Below, piece after piece: positions 8,361 to 16,480 of a stretch of 64,000 nt of DNA (its first letter is position 1; each line of letters begins with the position of its first letter). The DNA comes from Mycolicibacterium stellerae. Its GTDB lineage: Bacteria; Actinomycetota; Actinomycetes; Mycobacteriales; Mycobacteriaceae. The notes beneath the pieces were generated by a model that saw only the letters and a list, made by a program, of their open reading frames with translations, was not told where the DNA came from and searched no databases. Location of the stretch: assembly GCF_003719305.1 (NCBI RefSeq), contig NZ_RARC01000011.1:62001-126000 (forward strand), read 5' to 3'. The position numbers and the translations under genes are program-made.

Positions 8361-9453
8361 TCGTCACCTCGAGCCTGCGGTAGAGGTAGTACGCGGCGCA
8401 TGCGCCCTCTGACGAAACCATCGTCGCGCCAAGGGGATTACGCGGCGTGCACAGTGTCCCGAACGCCTCGCACTCATGCGGCTTGATCAGACCCTGCAGT
8501 ACCTCGCCGGACCGGCACACCGCTGATTCCGCTGTGTGGATATCGGTGACCGAGAACCGGTGCTCGGCGTCGAAGTCGCGGTATGCGTGCGAGAGCCGCC
8601 AGCCGCTGCTGGGGATCATGCCGATGCCGCGCCACGCCCGGTCCGTCACCTCGAAAACGTCCAGCAGCATCGCTTTCGCCGCCGGATTGCCCTCGGGCTG
8701 CACGGCCCGCGGGTACGCGTTCTCCAGCTCGTGTCGACCGGACTCCAGCTGCAACACGGTGCGGCGAATGCCCTCGAGGATGTCGAGCGGCTCGAATCCG
8801 GTCACCACGATCGGGATGTTGTACTTGTCGCAGAGCGGTGGATACTCCTCGGTGCCCATTACCGAGCACACGTGCCCCGCGGCCAGGAACGCCTGAACGC
8901 GACAGGTCGGCGACTCCATGATCGCCGAGATGGCCGGTGGCACAAGCACATGCGAAACCAGCAGCGAAAAGTTCTCGATGCCCAGCCGTTTGGCCTGGTA
9001 CACGGTCATCGCGTTGGCCGGCGCGGTGGTCTCGAAACCGATGCCGAAGAACACCACCTGTTTGTCGGGGTTCTCCTTCGCGATGGTCAGCGCGTCAAGC
9101 GGTGAATACACCACCCGCACGTCGCCGCCCTGGCTCTTGACGTGGAAGAGGTCCTTCTCGCTCCCCGGCACGCGCAGCATGTCGCCGAACGAACAGAAGA
9201 TCACGTCGGGCCGCCCCGCGATCTCCAACGCCTTGTCGATGATCTCCAGCGGCGTGACGCATACCGGGCACCCGGGTCCGTGGATCATCTCGATCGTGTC
9301 GGGAAGCAGTTGGTCGATGCCGTGCCGGATGATCGAATGGGTTTGGCCACCGCACACTTCCATGATCGACCAGCGCTGGCTGGTCGCGCTCCTGATCTGG
9401 TCGACGAGCTTGTGGGCAAGCGCGGGATCGCTGAATTCGTCCAGATACTTCAT
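8353..9453 (-). CDS. hypD: HypD, Fe(CN)2CO assembly scaffold
   Basis: The 366-residue iron-sulfur protein, with HypC, carries iron while the CN and CO ligands are attached. Conserved motifs are all visible: [12 protein letters not shown] and [10 protein letters not shown] in the first third, [21 protein letters not shown] and GFEPLDIL in the middle. Near the end, the Cys residues of [18 protein letters not shown] and GTLCTP bind the [4Fe-4S] cluster. Its ATG overlaps the hypC stop by 4 bp, showing translational coupling. Confidence 0.97.
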   Translation of the reverse strand: MKYLDEFSDPALAHKLVDQIRSATSQRWSIMEVCGGQTHSIIRHGIDQLLPDTIEMIHGPGCPVCVTPLEIIDKALEIAGRPDVIFCSFGDMLRVPGSEKDLFHVKSQGGDVRVVYSPLDALTIAKENPDKQVVFFGIGFETTAPANAMTVYQAKRLGIENFSLLVSHVLVPPAISAIMESPTCRVQAFLAAGHVCSVMGTEEYPPLCDKYNIPIVVTGFEPLDILEGIRRTVLQLESGRHELENAYPRAVQPEGNPAAKAMLLDVFEVTDRAWRGIGMIPSSGWRLSHAYRDFDAEHRFSVTDIHTAESAVCRSGEVLQGLIKPHECEAFGTLCTPRNPLGATMVSSEGACAAYYLYRRLEVTNA

Positions 9454-9779
9454 GACAACTCCTCGGAACTTCCGTTGGTCTTTTTGGCCGCGTTGGGGTT
9501 CGCCTTGCCTGCCTGTCTGGCGGCCAGCTCGAACCCGTCGCCGAATTCCTCTTCGAGCACGCCGAGGTGCTCGAACTCGGCCAGCGTCCGCATTGCCGAC
9601 TCTTCGTCAAGCCGCTGGATCGCGAAGCCCACATGGACGACCACGTACTGGCCGACCTCGGCGTCGGGTATGTACTGCAGACAGACGTCCTTTTTGATGC
9701 CACCGAAGTCGACGGTGGACATCAGCGCCCCGTCGCGGTCCTCGATGCTGATGATTCTCCCCGGTACCGCCAGGCACAT
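9450..9779 (-). CDS. hypC: HypC, hydrogenase iron-transfer chaperone (copy 1)
   Basis: The 109-residue HypC/HybG family protein starts MCLAVPGRI, so the essential Cys2 is present. It carries the Fe(CN)2CO unit with HypD and delivers it to the large subunit. It overlaps hypD by 4 bp and follows hypF after 13 bp. The tail of about 25 charged residues after the conserved core is longer than in the second copy at 12078-12332. Two HypC proteins in one operon suggest division of labour. Confidence 0.93.
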   Translation of the reverse strand: MCLAVPGRIISIEDRDGALMSTVDFGGIKKDVCLQYIPDAEVGQYVVVHVGFAIQRLDEESAMRTLAEFEHLGVLEEEFGDGFELAARQAGKANPNAAKKTNGSSEELS

Positions 9780-9792
9780 GGCGCCTCCCTTC

Positions 9793-12081
9793 CTAGACGG
9801 AATTCCCGACTAACAGTTGACCCAACGCGATGCCGCCGTCGTTGGGTGGTACCAACCGATGCGTGATCACCTCGAGGTCCTTCTCGCGCAGGGCCTGCAA
9901 GACCAGCCGCAGCAGCAGCACGTTTTGGAACACCCCGCCGGACAGCGCGACGGTGGGCCGTCCCGGCGTGGCGGCCACCGCAAGCTCTACCACCAACGCC
10001 GCGACCGCGTGGTGGAACCGCGCGCCGATCACGCCCCGCGGTACGCCGGAGCGGACGTCGTCCACTACCGCTGCGAGGACCGGTGCCGGGTCGATGACCG
10101 CCGGGGTCTGACCGCGGTCGACGGCGAAGGCGTAGGTGTCTGTCCCGCGGTCACGATCACGGGACATCCCTTCCAGTTCGATGGCGGCCTGGGCCTCGTA
10201 TGCGACCACCTGCCGGACGCCCGCCAGTGCCGACACCGCGTCGAACAACCGGCCCATGCTTGATGTCGACGCGCAGCCGAGCCCGGTTTCGAGTTGGTGC
10301 AGCAGTATTCGGCGCTCGTCGTCGGGGCACGCGCGCACGGGTGCCAGATCGTCGTCCCAGCCAAGGCCTGCAGCCCACAGATGCGACAGCGCCATCCGGT
10401 ACGGCCGAAGCACGCTGATGTCGCCGCCGGCAAGTGGAACATATTTCAGCTGGGCAAGGCGCTGAAAGCCCTTGTAATCGGCGAGCAGAACCTCGCCACC
10501 CCAGATGGCTCCGTCGGGACCGTAGCCGGTTCCGTCGAAGGCGAAGCCGAGCACTCGCTGTGACCCGTCCAGCCCGTGTTCGGCCATCACGGCGGCAATG
10601 TGCGCGTGATGATGCTGGACCGGCCGGACCGGACGGCCGCAGGCGTTGCGGTGCGCCCATGCGGTGGAGCGGTAGCCCGGATGGGCGTCCGCGACAACGA
10701 TTTCGGGGACGACTCCGGTCAGCGACTCGAGCTGCCGTTCGGCGAAGTCGAACGCCGACAACGTGGCAAGGTCGTCCATATCGCCGATGTGCTGGCTGAG
10801 CCAGGCATATTTCTGGTCGGCGACCGCAAGGGTGTTCTTCAGGTCACCGCCGACGGCCAGCGTCGGTGGCACCGGCACCGGAAGCGCCACCGGCAGCGGG
10901 GCATAGCCGCGGGAGCGTCGGATGGGCAGCTGCATGCCGTCAACGACCCGTACGACCGAGTCGTCGCACGGCACCAGGATGCCGCGGTCGTGCATCAGCC
11001 AGCCGTCTGCAAGGTGTGAAAGCCGTTGGAGCGCATCGTCGTCGGTGAAGCAGATCGGTTCCCCGCCGAGATTGCCCGACGTCATCACCAGGACGGGCGG
11101 GCCCGGTTCGTCGGCTGAAAGGCCGAACAGCAGTGCGTGCAGCGGTGTGTAGGCCAGCATCACGCCCAGATCCGGATTGTGCGGTGCTACGGAGGCGGCG
11201 ACGGGCGCGTCGGCCAGCCGCGGCATCAGCACGATGGGGCGCTGTGCGCCTGCAAGCAGCCGCTTCGACGTCGGGTCGACGGTCGCGATGCGGTTCGCGG
11301 TGGTCAGGTCGGGCACCATGACCGCGAACGGCTTGTCGCCGCGGCGCTTTCGGGAACGCAGCTCGGCGACCGCGCCCTCATCGCCCGCGTTGCAGGCAAG
11401 GTGGTAGCCGCCGATACCCTTGACCGCGAGGATGCCGCCGTCGCATAGCAGCTGTCGGGCGCTTCGCAGCGCCGATTCGCCGTGCTTCCAGACGTCGCCG
11501 CGGATCCGGTAGGTCAGTGTGGGTCCGCAGTTCGGGCAGCAGACCGGCTGCGCATGGAACCGCCGGTCGCCGGGATCGTGGTATTCGCCCGCACAGTCCG
11601 TGCACATGGGGAAGCCGGCCATCGTGGTGGTGGCGCGGTCGTACGGCAGCGCGGCGATGATGGTGAAGCGGGGTCCACAGTTGGTGCAGTTGACGAAGGC
11701 GTGCCGGTAGCGCCGGTTGGCCGGGTCGCGCTGTTCGGCCGCGCAGTCTTCGCACATCGCGACGTCGGGGGAGGCGAGCGTGCGGCCGCCGTCGGACCGC
11801 GACGTATCGGCGATCACGAAGCCGGTCCCGCCGGCGACAGGGATTTCCTGTGTCTCGACGGATTCGATCACCGCGAGCGGCGGGGCCCGATGGGTGAGCC
11901 CGTCCAGGAAGTCGTCGAGATCCGTTGCGTCGCCTTCGACCTCGATGACCGCGCCGGAGCTGTCGTTGCGCACCCAGCCGCTCAGTGCGTGCGCGGCGGC
12001 GCAGGTGTAGACGAACGGCCGGAAGCCGACGCCCTGCACGACGCCGCGCACGCAGACACGCAACCGGCGGCGCCCGGTCAC
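9793..12081 (-). CDS. hypF: HypF carbamoyltransferase
   Basis: The 762-residue enzyme activates carbamoyl phosphate and transfers the carbamoyl group to HypE. Domains in order: acylphosphatase (about 1-95, VVQGVGFRPFVY), double zinc finger (about 105-185, four CxxC pairs: CEDC, CTNC, CTDC, CPNC), YrdC-like domain (about 205-390) and Kae1-like domain (about 400-762) with HHHAH and the FDGTGYG loop. The length is normal. It overlaps the upstream hypC copy by 4 bp (ATG 12081). All domains look intact. Confidence 0.97.
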   Translation of the reverse strand: MTGRRRLRVCVRGVVQGVGFRPFVYTCAAAHALSGWVRNDSSGAVIEVEGDATDLDDFLDGLTHRAPPLAVIESVETQEIPVAGGTGFVIADTSRSDGGRTLASPDVAMCEDCAAEQRDPANRRYRHAFVNCTNCGPRFTIIAALPYDRATTTMAGFPMCTDCAGEYHDPGDRRFHAQPVCCPNCGPTLTYRIRGDVWKHGESALRSARQLLCDGGILAVKGIGGYHLACNAGDEGAVAELRSRKRRGDKPFAVMVPDLTTANRIATVDPTSKRLLAGAQRPIVLMPRLADAPVAASVAPHNPDLGVMLAYTPLHALLFGLSADEPGPPVLVMTSGNLGGEPICFTDDDALQRLSHLADGWLMHDRGILVPCDDSVVRVVDGMQLPIRRSRGYAPLPVALPVPVPPTLAVGGDLKNTLAVADQKYAWLSQHIGDMDDLATLSAFDFAERQLESLTGVVPEIVVADAHPGYRSTAWAHRNACGRPVRPVQHHHAHIAAVMAEHGLDGSQRVLGFAFDGTGYGPDGAIWGGEVLLADYKGFQRLAQLKYVPLAGGDISVLRPYRMALSHLWAAGLGWDDDLAPVRACPDDERRILLHQLETGLGCASTSSMGRLFDAVSALAGVRQVVAYEAQAAIELEGMSRDRDRGTDTYAFAVDRGQTPAVIDPAPVLAAVVDDVRSGVPRGVIGARFHHAVAALVVELAVAATPGRPTVALSGGVFQNVLLLRLVLQALREKDLEVITHRLVPPNDGGIALGQLLVGNSV

Positions 12082-12332
12082 GGGGACACCTCGGAATCCT
12101 CGCCGCTGCCCATCATCTTGAGTCCGGCCATGGCGGCGTCGGCGCCGGCCTCGTCGGTCTTCTCGACGACGAAGCCCATATGGATGATCACCCAGTCGCC
12201 CGGTGCGAATGTCTCCTCCGGCAGCATGCCGATGTTAACCTTGCGGTTCTCTCCCGCCACGTCGACGAGGGCGAGTTGGTCGCCGTAGCCGTCCAACATT
12301 CGAACGACCCGTCCCGGGATTCCGAGGCACAT
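12078..12332 (-). CDS. hypC: HypC, hydrogenase iron-transfer chaperone (copy 2)
   Basis: The 84-residue HypC family protein begins MCLGIPGRVV, with the catalytic Cys2, and has the typical five-stranded core ending in GDWVIIHMGF. It lies 3 bp after the maturation protease and overlaps hypF by 4 bp. It is much shorter than the copy at 9450-9779. Being next to the protease and structural genes, it may be the chaperone specific to this large subunit; that is inference. Confidence 0.93.
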   Translation of the reverse strand: MCLGIPGRVVRMLDGYGDQLALVDVAGENRKVNIGMLPEETFAPGDWVIIHMGFVVEKTDEAGADAAMAGLKMMGSGEDSEVSP

Positions 12333-12335
12333 GGT

Positions 12336-12818
12336 TCAGCCGACCTTCGCCTTGTCGACGAGGCGGCCGACAACCTCTTCGATCGCCTTCACCGCGTCGG
12401 GCACGGCGGCGGCGACGGCGGCGGACAGACCCATTTCCTCCTCGACGCTGTCGACCTCACAACCGATCACGACGGTGTATGGAGCCGTTCCACCCAGGGC
12501 GGCGAGGCTGGCGAACACCGCGGCGGGATCCATCGCGTGGGCATCCAAACCTATTCCCGCCGAAAGCGTTTCATGATCGGCCTCGAAGACGTGCAGGGTG
12601 CCCGGCGCTCCCCGATCGGGAAGGGCGTCCACGAGCACCAGAGCGTCACACCCGTCGAGCAGGTCGTAGGCAAGATGCATACCGCGGATTCCATAATCCA
12701 CCACCCGCACCCGCGGGCCTGCGACGTGTTCGGGCACATGCCGCATCACCTCGGGGCCGAAGCCGTCGTCGCCGAGGAAGATGTTGCCGATTCCGGCTAC
12801 CAGAATCTGGGACGTGAT
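12336..12818 (-). CDS. Hydrogenase maturation endopeptidase (HyaD/HycI family), probable ATC start
   Basis: The 160-residue protease removes the C-terminal peptide of the large subunit after nickel insertion. The family signature lies in ILVAGIGNIFLGDDGFG at the extreme N-terminus, with the nickel-sensing acidic residues around DDGFGPEV. No ATG, GTG or TTG lies in frame ahead of this signature. An in-frame TAG at 12828-12830 blocks extension. The likely start is therefore ATC 12816-12818, placed after GGGAGGTG, a near-perfect Shine-Dalgarno sequence. Starting at the first ATG (12749) would remove the glycine motif and the first nickel ligand. The upstream TAG is the stop of the 39-residue peptide gene. 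Confidence 0.85.
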   Translation of the reverse strand: MTSQILVAGIGNIFLGDDGFGPEVMRHVPEHVAGPRVRVVDYGIRGMHLAYDLLDGCDALVLVDALPDRGAPGTLHVFEADHETLSAGIGLDAHAMDPAAVFASLAALGGTAPYTVVIGCEVDSVEEEMGLSAAVAAAVPDAVKAIEEVVGRLVDKAKVG

Positions 12819-12827
12819 CGCACCTCC

Positions 12828-12947
12828 CTACATGCGCCGCATTTTGAGGTACCGCTGCAGGTCTGGCAGCGAGCGGACGCCCAACACGACCGCACCGAGT
12901 ACAACGACCCCCGCTATCACGGTGGCTGTGACACCTACTGCTTGCAT
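12828..12947 (-). CDS. 39-residue single-pass membrane peptide (DUF6893-like)
   Basis: This short reading frame runs from ATG 12947 to TAG 12828 and encodes one hydrophobic helix (about residues 4-24, rich in Val, Ala and Gly) followed by a basic end, RSLPDLQRYLKMRRM. The VRSLPDxxRYLKMR ending is shared with tiny actinobacterial proteins called DUF6893. It overlaps the end of the 447-residue gene upstream by 13 bp and lies 9 bp before the protease start, so it is translated within the operon. A role in anchoring or stabilising the hydrogenase at the membrane is possible but untested. Confidence 0.75.
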   Translation of the reverse strand: MQAVGVTATVIAGVVVLGAVVLGVRSLPDLQRYLKMRRM

Positions 12948-14278
12948 GTCGTATCCCTTTCACTCAACGGTTCGATCTCATCTGGTGCGAAGTACAGGTA
13001 GCGGCCGTACCACTCGTGCAGGTCGGCGGCGGGGTCGTCCTCGATCACCACGCCGACATGTTGGTCGCCGTCGACGGTTTCGTGCACGGACGTGACCCGC
13101 GCGATCTTGTCGGCGAAGAACAGGTCCTGGGCGTCGGCCCGGCGCGACGGGTGCAACCGCACCCTGCTGCCGCGGCTCACCCGCACGCCGTTCACCAGCA
13201 CGGCGTCGACATCGGGCGCCACGGCGGTGTCGGCCAACGGGTCCCACCAGTCCACACCCTCGGGGATCTCCGGGATCAGGCCTGCGGTGTCGTCGACGGC
13301 ATGCGGATTACGCAGTACGCCATGCAGGTTGAGCATTGCCTCGGGGGACATGGAGTCGCAACGGTCGATGATCTGCGCGGCGAGCGGATCGGTGGCCCTG
13401 GCCGCCGCCTTCTCCTCGTCGGTCATCGTCATGATGCGCAGAGTCAGGATCTCGTCGATCTCCGTCGAGTCGTACAGCGCACCCTCGCTCTGCTCGGCTA
13501 TCTCGGGGTGGTCGTACAGGATGATCGGCGACACCAGCATCAGCGCATGGTCGCCCGACGGTCCGGCCAGTACCGGGAAGCAGCGGTGGTGCCTGCACCG
13601 GGCGACCGCGTTGTCGGCCGATGCAGGTGGCTCGAGAAGCGATACGAAGTCGCCGTCGGCGATCTCGGCGACGAGGTGGGTACCGATGAGCGACAAGGCA
13701 ATCGCCTCGTCTTTGTCCTCGGCAGGCATGGCGCGGTTGCGTACTGTCGTCGTCAGGCGCACGTACCCGTCGTCGCGATCCGCCGTGATCTCCAGCTCCG
13801 CGTGCAACGCTCGACGGGTGCGGACCAGCCTGCCGCCGTCGACCGTCTCGATGTCGGTGCCCGCGTCGATCTCGATGGGAAGTGTCTGCGGCAGGTCGGA
13901 TTCGATGTCGATCGGCCCGAACGAGATCTCGCGTTCGACGGCTTCGTCCCAGCGCACCCAGGATTGCGATCCCGACGTCAGCTCTTCTGCCGGTTCGAAT
14001 CGGCCGCCGCCCGCGTCCTTCTCGACGCCTCGGTGCTGCAGCTGCAGGAAGCGCACCACGACAGACAGCGTTGGGTTTCCGCGCGGGGCGACGATGACCT
14101 GTGCGGACAGCGAATGGTCTTCGCCGATCCCGGCGTCAGCGGCGCCATCGGGCCCGAGCACCCCGAACTGCCAGCGCGACTGGTTCTTACTCGAGTTGGC
14201 GCGATACGGATACAGCAGATAGCCCTCATAGAGCACCGCGTCGGCAATCGCACGGGCGCGACCCCAGTCGGCGGTCAT
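12935..14278 (-). CDS. Conserved group 1h hydrogenase-operon protein of unknown function
   Basis: The 447-residue soluble protein starts at ATG 14278, overlapping the preceding stop by 4 bp. I recognise no named domain. Visible features are a N-terminal block YEGYLLYPYRANSSKNQSRW, a central block with Cys-His (VARCRHHRCFPV) and HPEI, a conserved MLNLHGVLRNPH segment and a final beta-rich domain (GSRVRLHPSRRADAQDLFFA). The last part resembles a small KOW/SH3-like fold. There is no signal peptide or membrane segment. Such a gene sits between the large subunit and the hyp genes in high-affinity hydrogenase operons, implying an assembly or scaffold role. Confidence 0.7.
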   Translation of the reverse strand: MTADWGRARAIADAVLYEGYLLYPYRANSSKNQSRWQFGVLGPDGAADAGIGEDHSLSAQVIVAPRGNPTLSVVVRFLQLQHRGVEKDAGGGRFEPAEELTSGSQSWVRWDEAVEREISFGPIDIESDLPQTLPIEIDAGTDIETVDGGRLVRTRRALHAELEITADRDDGYVRLTTTVRNRAMPAEDKDEAIALSLIGTHLVAEIADGDFVSLLEPPASADNAVARCRHHRCFPVLAGPSGDHALMLVSPIILYDHPEIAEQSEGALYDSTEIDEILTLRIMTMTDEEKAAARATDPLAAQIIDRCDSMSPEAMLNLHGVLRNPHAVDDTAGLIPEIPEGVDWWDPLADTAVAPDVDAVLVNGVRVSRGSRVRLHPSRRADAQDLFFADKIARVTSVHETVDGDQHVGVVIEDDPAADLHEWYGRYLYFAPDEIEPLSERDTTCKQ

Positions 14279-14919
14279 CGGAGCTCCTCGGCCGAACTGG
14301 CCGCCAGCAGCGAGCTGACCGCGTCGTCGAGGGAGAGGAGCCCGCGTGCCGAACGGTAGGCGACAAGCGCGTCGACGGTGTCCTGATTCAGCCGCAGCCA
14401 TCCCGTGTTCGGAAAATGCGACTGCATCAGGTCACGCCACACCGACACCGGCATCTCGAAGCGGTCCTCGCGGTCCCACGGGACCTGCTGGACCGCAAAG
14501 CCGCGCGACCCCTTCGAGAAAACCGTTCCGCTGAAGAGGAATTGCAGCGGCACAGCGCCGTCACGCAGGGCGTGCAGATATTTCGAAGCCGCCACCTCGA
14601 AGTCGTATGTGCACTCCAGAGGCAGGTTGACCTGAGTGGCGCCGGTGAATCCCTGCACCATCACACTGGTCTGCAGCCACTGGAAGTTGTGCATCGTGGT
14701 GGCCCAGCGCTCGCGCGGCCCGAACAAGTCGACGAGACCCGCGCCTTCGTCGTCGGAGTAGCCGCGCCGCATCGGCTCGATGCGGACCTGGCAACGCAAC
14801 GCGATCGCGTGGATCGGATCGTCGCCGACCGCGGCAATGCCCAGTCGCGCGTTCAGAATCGGGGTGACCGCATAGGGCTCCGGTTCGACCTCGATGACGG
14901 CGAATGTGACATCTGTCAT
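14275..14919 (-). CDS. DUF6084 hydrogenase-operon protein
   Basis: The 214-residue soluble protein starts at ATG 14919 (4-bp overlap with the DUF5947 stop). It is mostly beta-strand with alternating charged residues, for example IALRCQVRIEPMRRGY and LFGPRERWATTMHNFQWLQT. No catalytic motif is obvious. It matches my memory of DUF6084, a family confined to hydrogenase operons of actinobacteria and some other phyla. The first 140 residues resemble a beta sandwich; the function is unknown. Confidence 0.7.
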   Translation of the reverse strand: MTDVTFAVIEVEPEPYAVTPILNARLGIAAVGDDPIHAIALRCQVRIEPMRRGYSDDEGAGLVDLFGPRERWATTMHNFQWLQTSVMVQGFTGATQVNLPLECTYDFEVAASKYLHALRDGAVPLQFLFSGTVFSKGSRGFAVQQVPWDREDRFEMPVSVWRDLMQSHFPNTGWLRLNQDTVDALVAYRSARGLLSLDDAVSSLLAASSAEELR

Positions 14920-15557
14920 CGCTCGACGACCTTGCTTCGATCGTCGAGATGCGCGAAGAACTCGTCGATGAACTCGCGCACCTGCTGTCCGCCGTCGAAC
15001 CCGTGCCACAGCATCCGCAGCCGGCCGACGAACTCGTAGCAGGCATCGATGGGCAGCAGGTAGCTCTGCGGGGTCGCGATTTCGTCTGGGCTGTCAGGGG
15101 GCACCCGCACCAGGACGGCCTCGGTGTCGTCGGAGAGCAGGTCGACGCGCGGGTCGGCTTCGCGAATATCGTTCCAGGCCGCCAGATCGAGCTCCGATTC
15201 TGTCGCCCCGGCGGGCCCGGGGTAGAACGCCACCGTCCGCTCGAGCGTCGAGTTCTTGAAGAAGAACGCCAACCCGACCGGTATCTGGAGGGTCTCCCAG
15301 TGCCTGCGGTCCAGCGCGAAGTCCGGGAATGCGAGATAGCGGTCGGGGACGGCGCGGAAGCGCAACTTGGCCTGTTCGTCGGTGAACAGCAGGTAGCACC
15401 CCCGGCAGACGCACATGAGCTGTCTGCCTTCGACATTCACCACGTGTTGATGCTCGTCGGCGATCGCCTCCGAACACATTTCGCAGCGTTCGCCTGCGGG
15501 CTGCGGCGCAGTCTTGGCGGCACGGATGCGGGCCAAAACGTCGTACGCGCTTGTCAT
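14916..15557 (-). CDS. DUF5947 cysteine-motif hydrogenase-operon protein
   Basis: The 213-residue soluble protein has an N-terminal metal-binding region with CEMC (about residue 25) and CVCRGC (about residue 49), which together could hold zinc or an iron-sulfur centre. The remainder contains PVGLAFFFKNS and VAFYPGPAGATES, conserved in DUF5947. The start is ATG 15557, overlapping the NifU/Rieske-like gene by 4 bp. The chain of 4-bp overlaps from 16477 down to 14275 suggests coupled translation in fixed ratio. The function is unknown. Confidence 0.72.
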   Translation of the reverse strand: MTSAYDVLARIRAAKTAPQPAGERCEMCSEAIADEHQHVVNVEGRQLMCVCRGCYLLFTDEQAKLRFRAVPDRYLAFPDFALDRRHWETLQIPVGLAFFFKNSTLERTVAFYPGPAGATESELDLAAWNDIREADPRVDLLSDDTEAVLVRVPPDSPDEIATPQSYLLPIDACYEFVGRLRMLWHGFDGGQQVREFIDEFFAHLDDRSKVVER

Positions 15558-16477
15558 GACGCAACCACCTCGGCGACCGCAATCGAAAGGACTCCGTCGC
15601 GTTCCAGCAGCGGTACCGGTTCGAGGTGAGTTCCTGCGCTTCCGTTTCCGTCGACGCACGCTCCCGCGTGCACGACGTCGAAATGCGCATGGCAGCGCGG
15701 ACACCGCAGCACGGCGTCGTTCGCGGCCGAACCCAGCCGCCGGTGCAACGCCGCGCCGGCCAGCGACTCACCGCACGCGCCGCACCGGTCCCGGTAGGCG
15801 AAAAGCTGGTCACCGAGCCGACACGCGAGGACGGTGGAGCCCGCAACCGCAAACCCACCGACTTCGCCCGGCGCCAGGTCGGCGACGTCGGGCACCGGAT
15901 GCCACCCGTGCCCCTGCGGCTGCGCGCGCACGCGGCTCAGCAGGCTGTCGGCCGGAATCATCGCGGGCTTTGCCTCCTCCTCGGCCGCCACCACCTCGAT
16001 CGACGAAATCTCCGGCGCCGCAGCGCGCACCGCATCCTCGACGGCAAGCTCGAGGGTGACCGACGAGGACGGACAGCTCTTGCAGCTGCCCGCGAACTGC
16101 AGCCGGACAGTCTCGCCCTCGACCTCGAGTAGATGAACGTCGCCGCCGTGCGAGCCGAGGTAGGGCCGCACACTGTCCAGCGCATCCTCGACCCGCCGCT
16201 CGACATCGTGCGGATGCAAACCGTGCACCAGCAGCAGGCTGGCGATCAGATCATCGGCGGCGAATGCATCGGCAAGTTCGGGCTGTCCCTTGAGCGCCAT
16301 CCCCATCATCCGTTCGAGGCCGGCGCCGTAGAGGTCGGCTACCTCACGGACCAACTGCTCCGCGCGTTCGTGCGCGACGGCGCCACCTGATGCACTGGCG
16401 TCGAGGAGGTTCTGTATCCGCTCGCCCGCCGTGCGCCAATGTGCGTCTTGTTCGAGGTTGTCCGGGCGATGCGGCAT
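15554..16477 (-). CDS. NifU-domain / Rieske-like hybrid protein
   Basis: The 307-residue protein joins three parts: an N-terminal helical region (about 1-90), a NifU C-terminal domain (about 90-165; CKSCPSS carries the CxxC that holds a transferable Fe-S cluster) and a Rieske-like domain (about 185-300). The Rieske-like domain has CGACGESL and CPRCHAHF, giving CxxC ... CxxC instead of the normal CxH ... CxxH. It may therefore bind iron or zinc by four Cys rather than a classical Rieske cluster. It directly follows the large subunit gene (3 bp). Roles as Fe-S donor or electron carrier for the hydrogenase are plausible. Confidence 0.82.
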   Translation of the reverse strand: MPHRPDNLEQDAHWRTAGERIQNLLDASASGGAVAHERAEQLVREVADLYGAGLERMMGMALKGQPELADAFAADDLIASLLLVHGLHPHDVERRVEDALDSVRPYLGSHGGDVHLLEVEGETVRLQFAGSCKSCPSSSVTLELAVEDAVRAAAPEISSIEVVAAEEEAKPAMIPADSLLSRVRAQPQGHGWHPVPDVADLAPGEVGGFAVAGSTVLACRLGDQLFAYRDRCGACGESLAGAALHRRLGSAANDAVLRCPRCHAHFDVVHAGACVDGNGSAGTHLEPVPLLERDGVLSIAVAEVVAS

Positions 16478-16480
16478 ATG

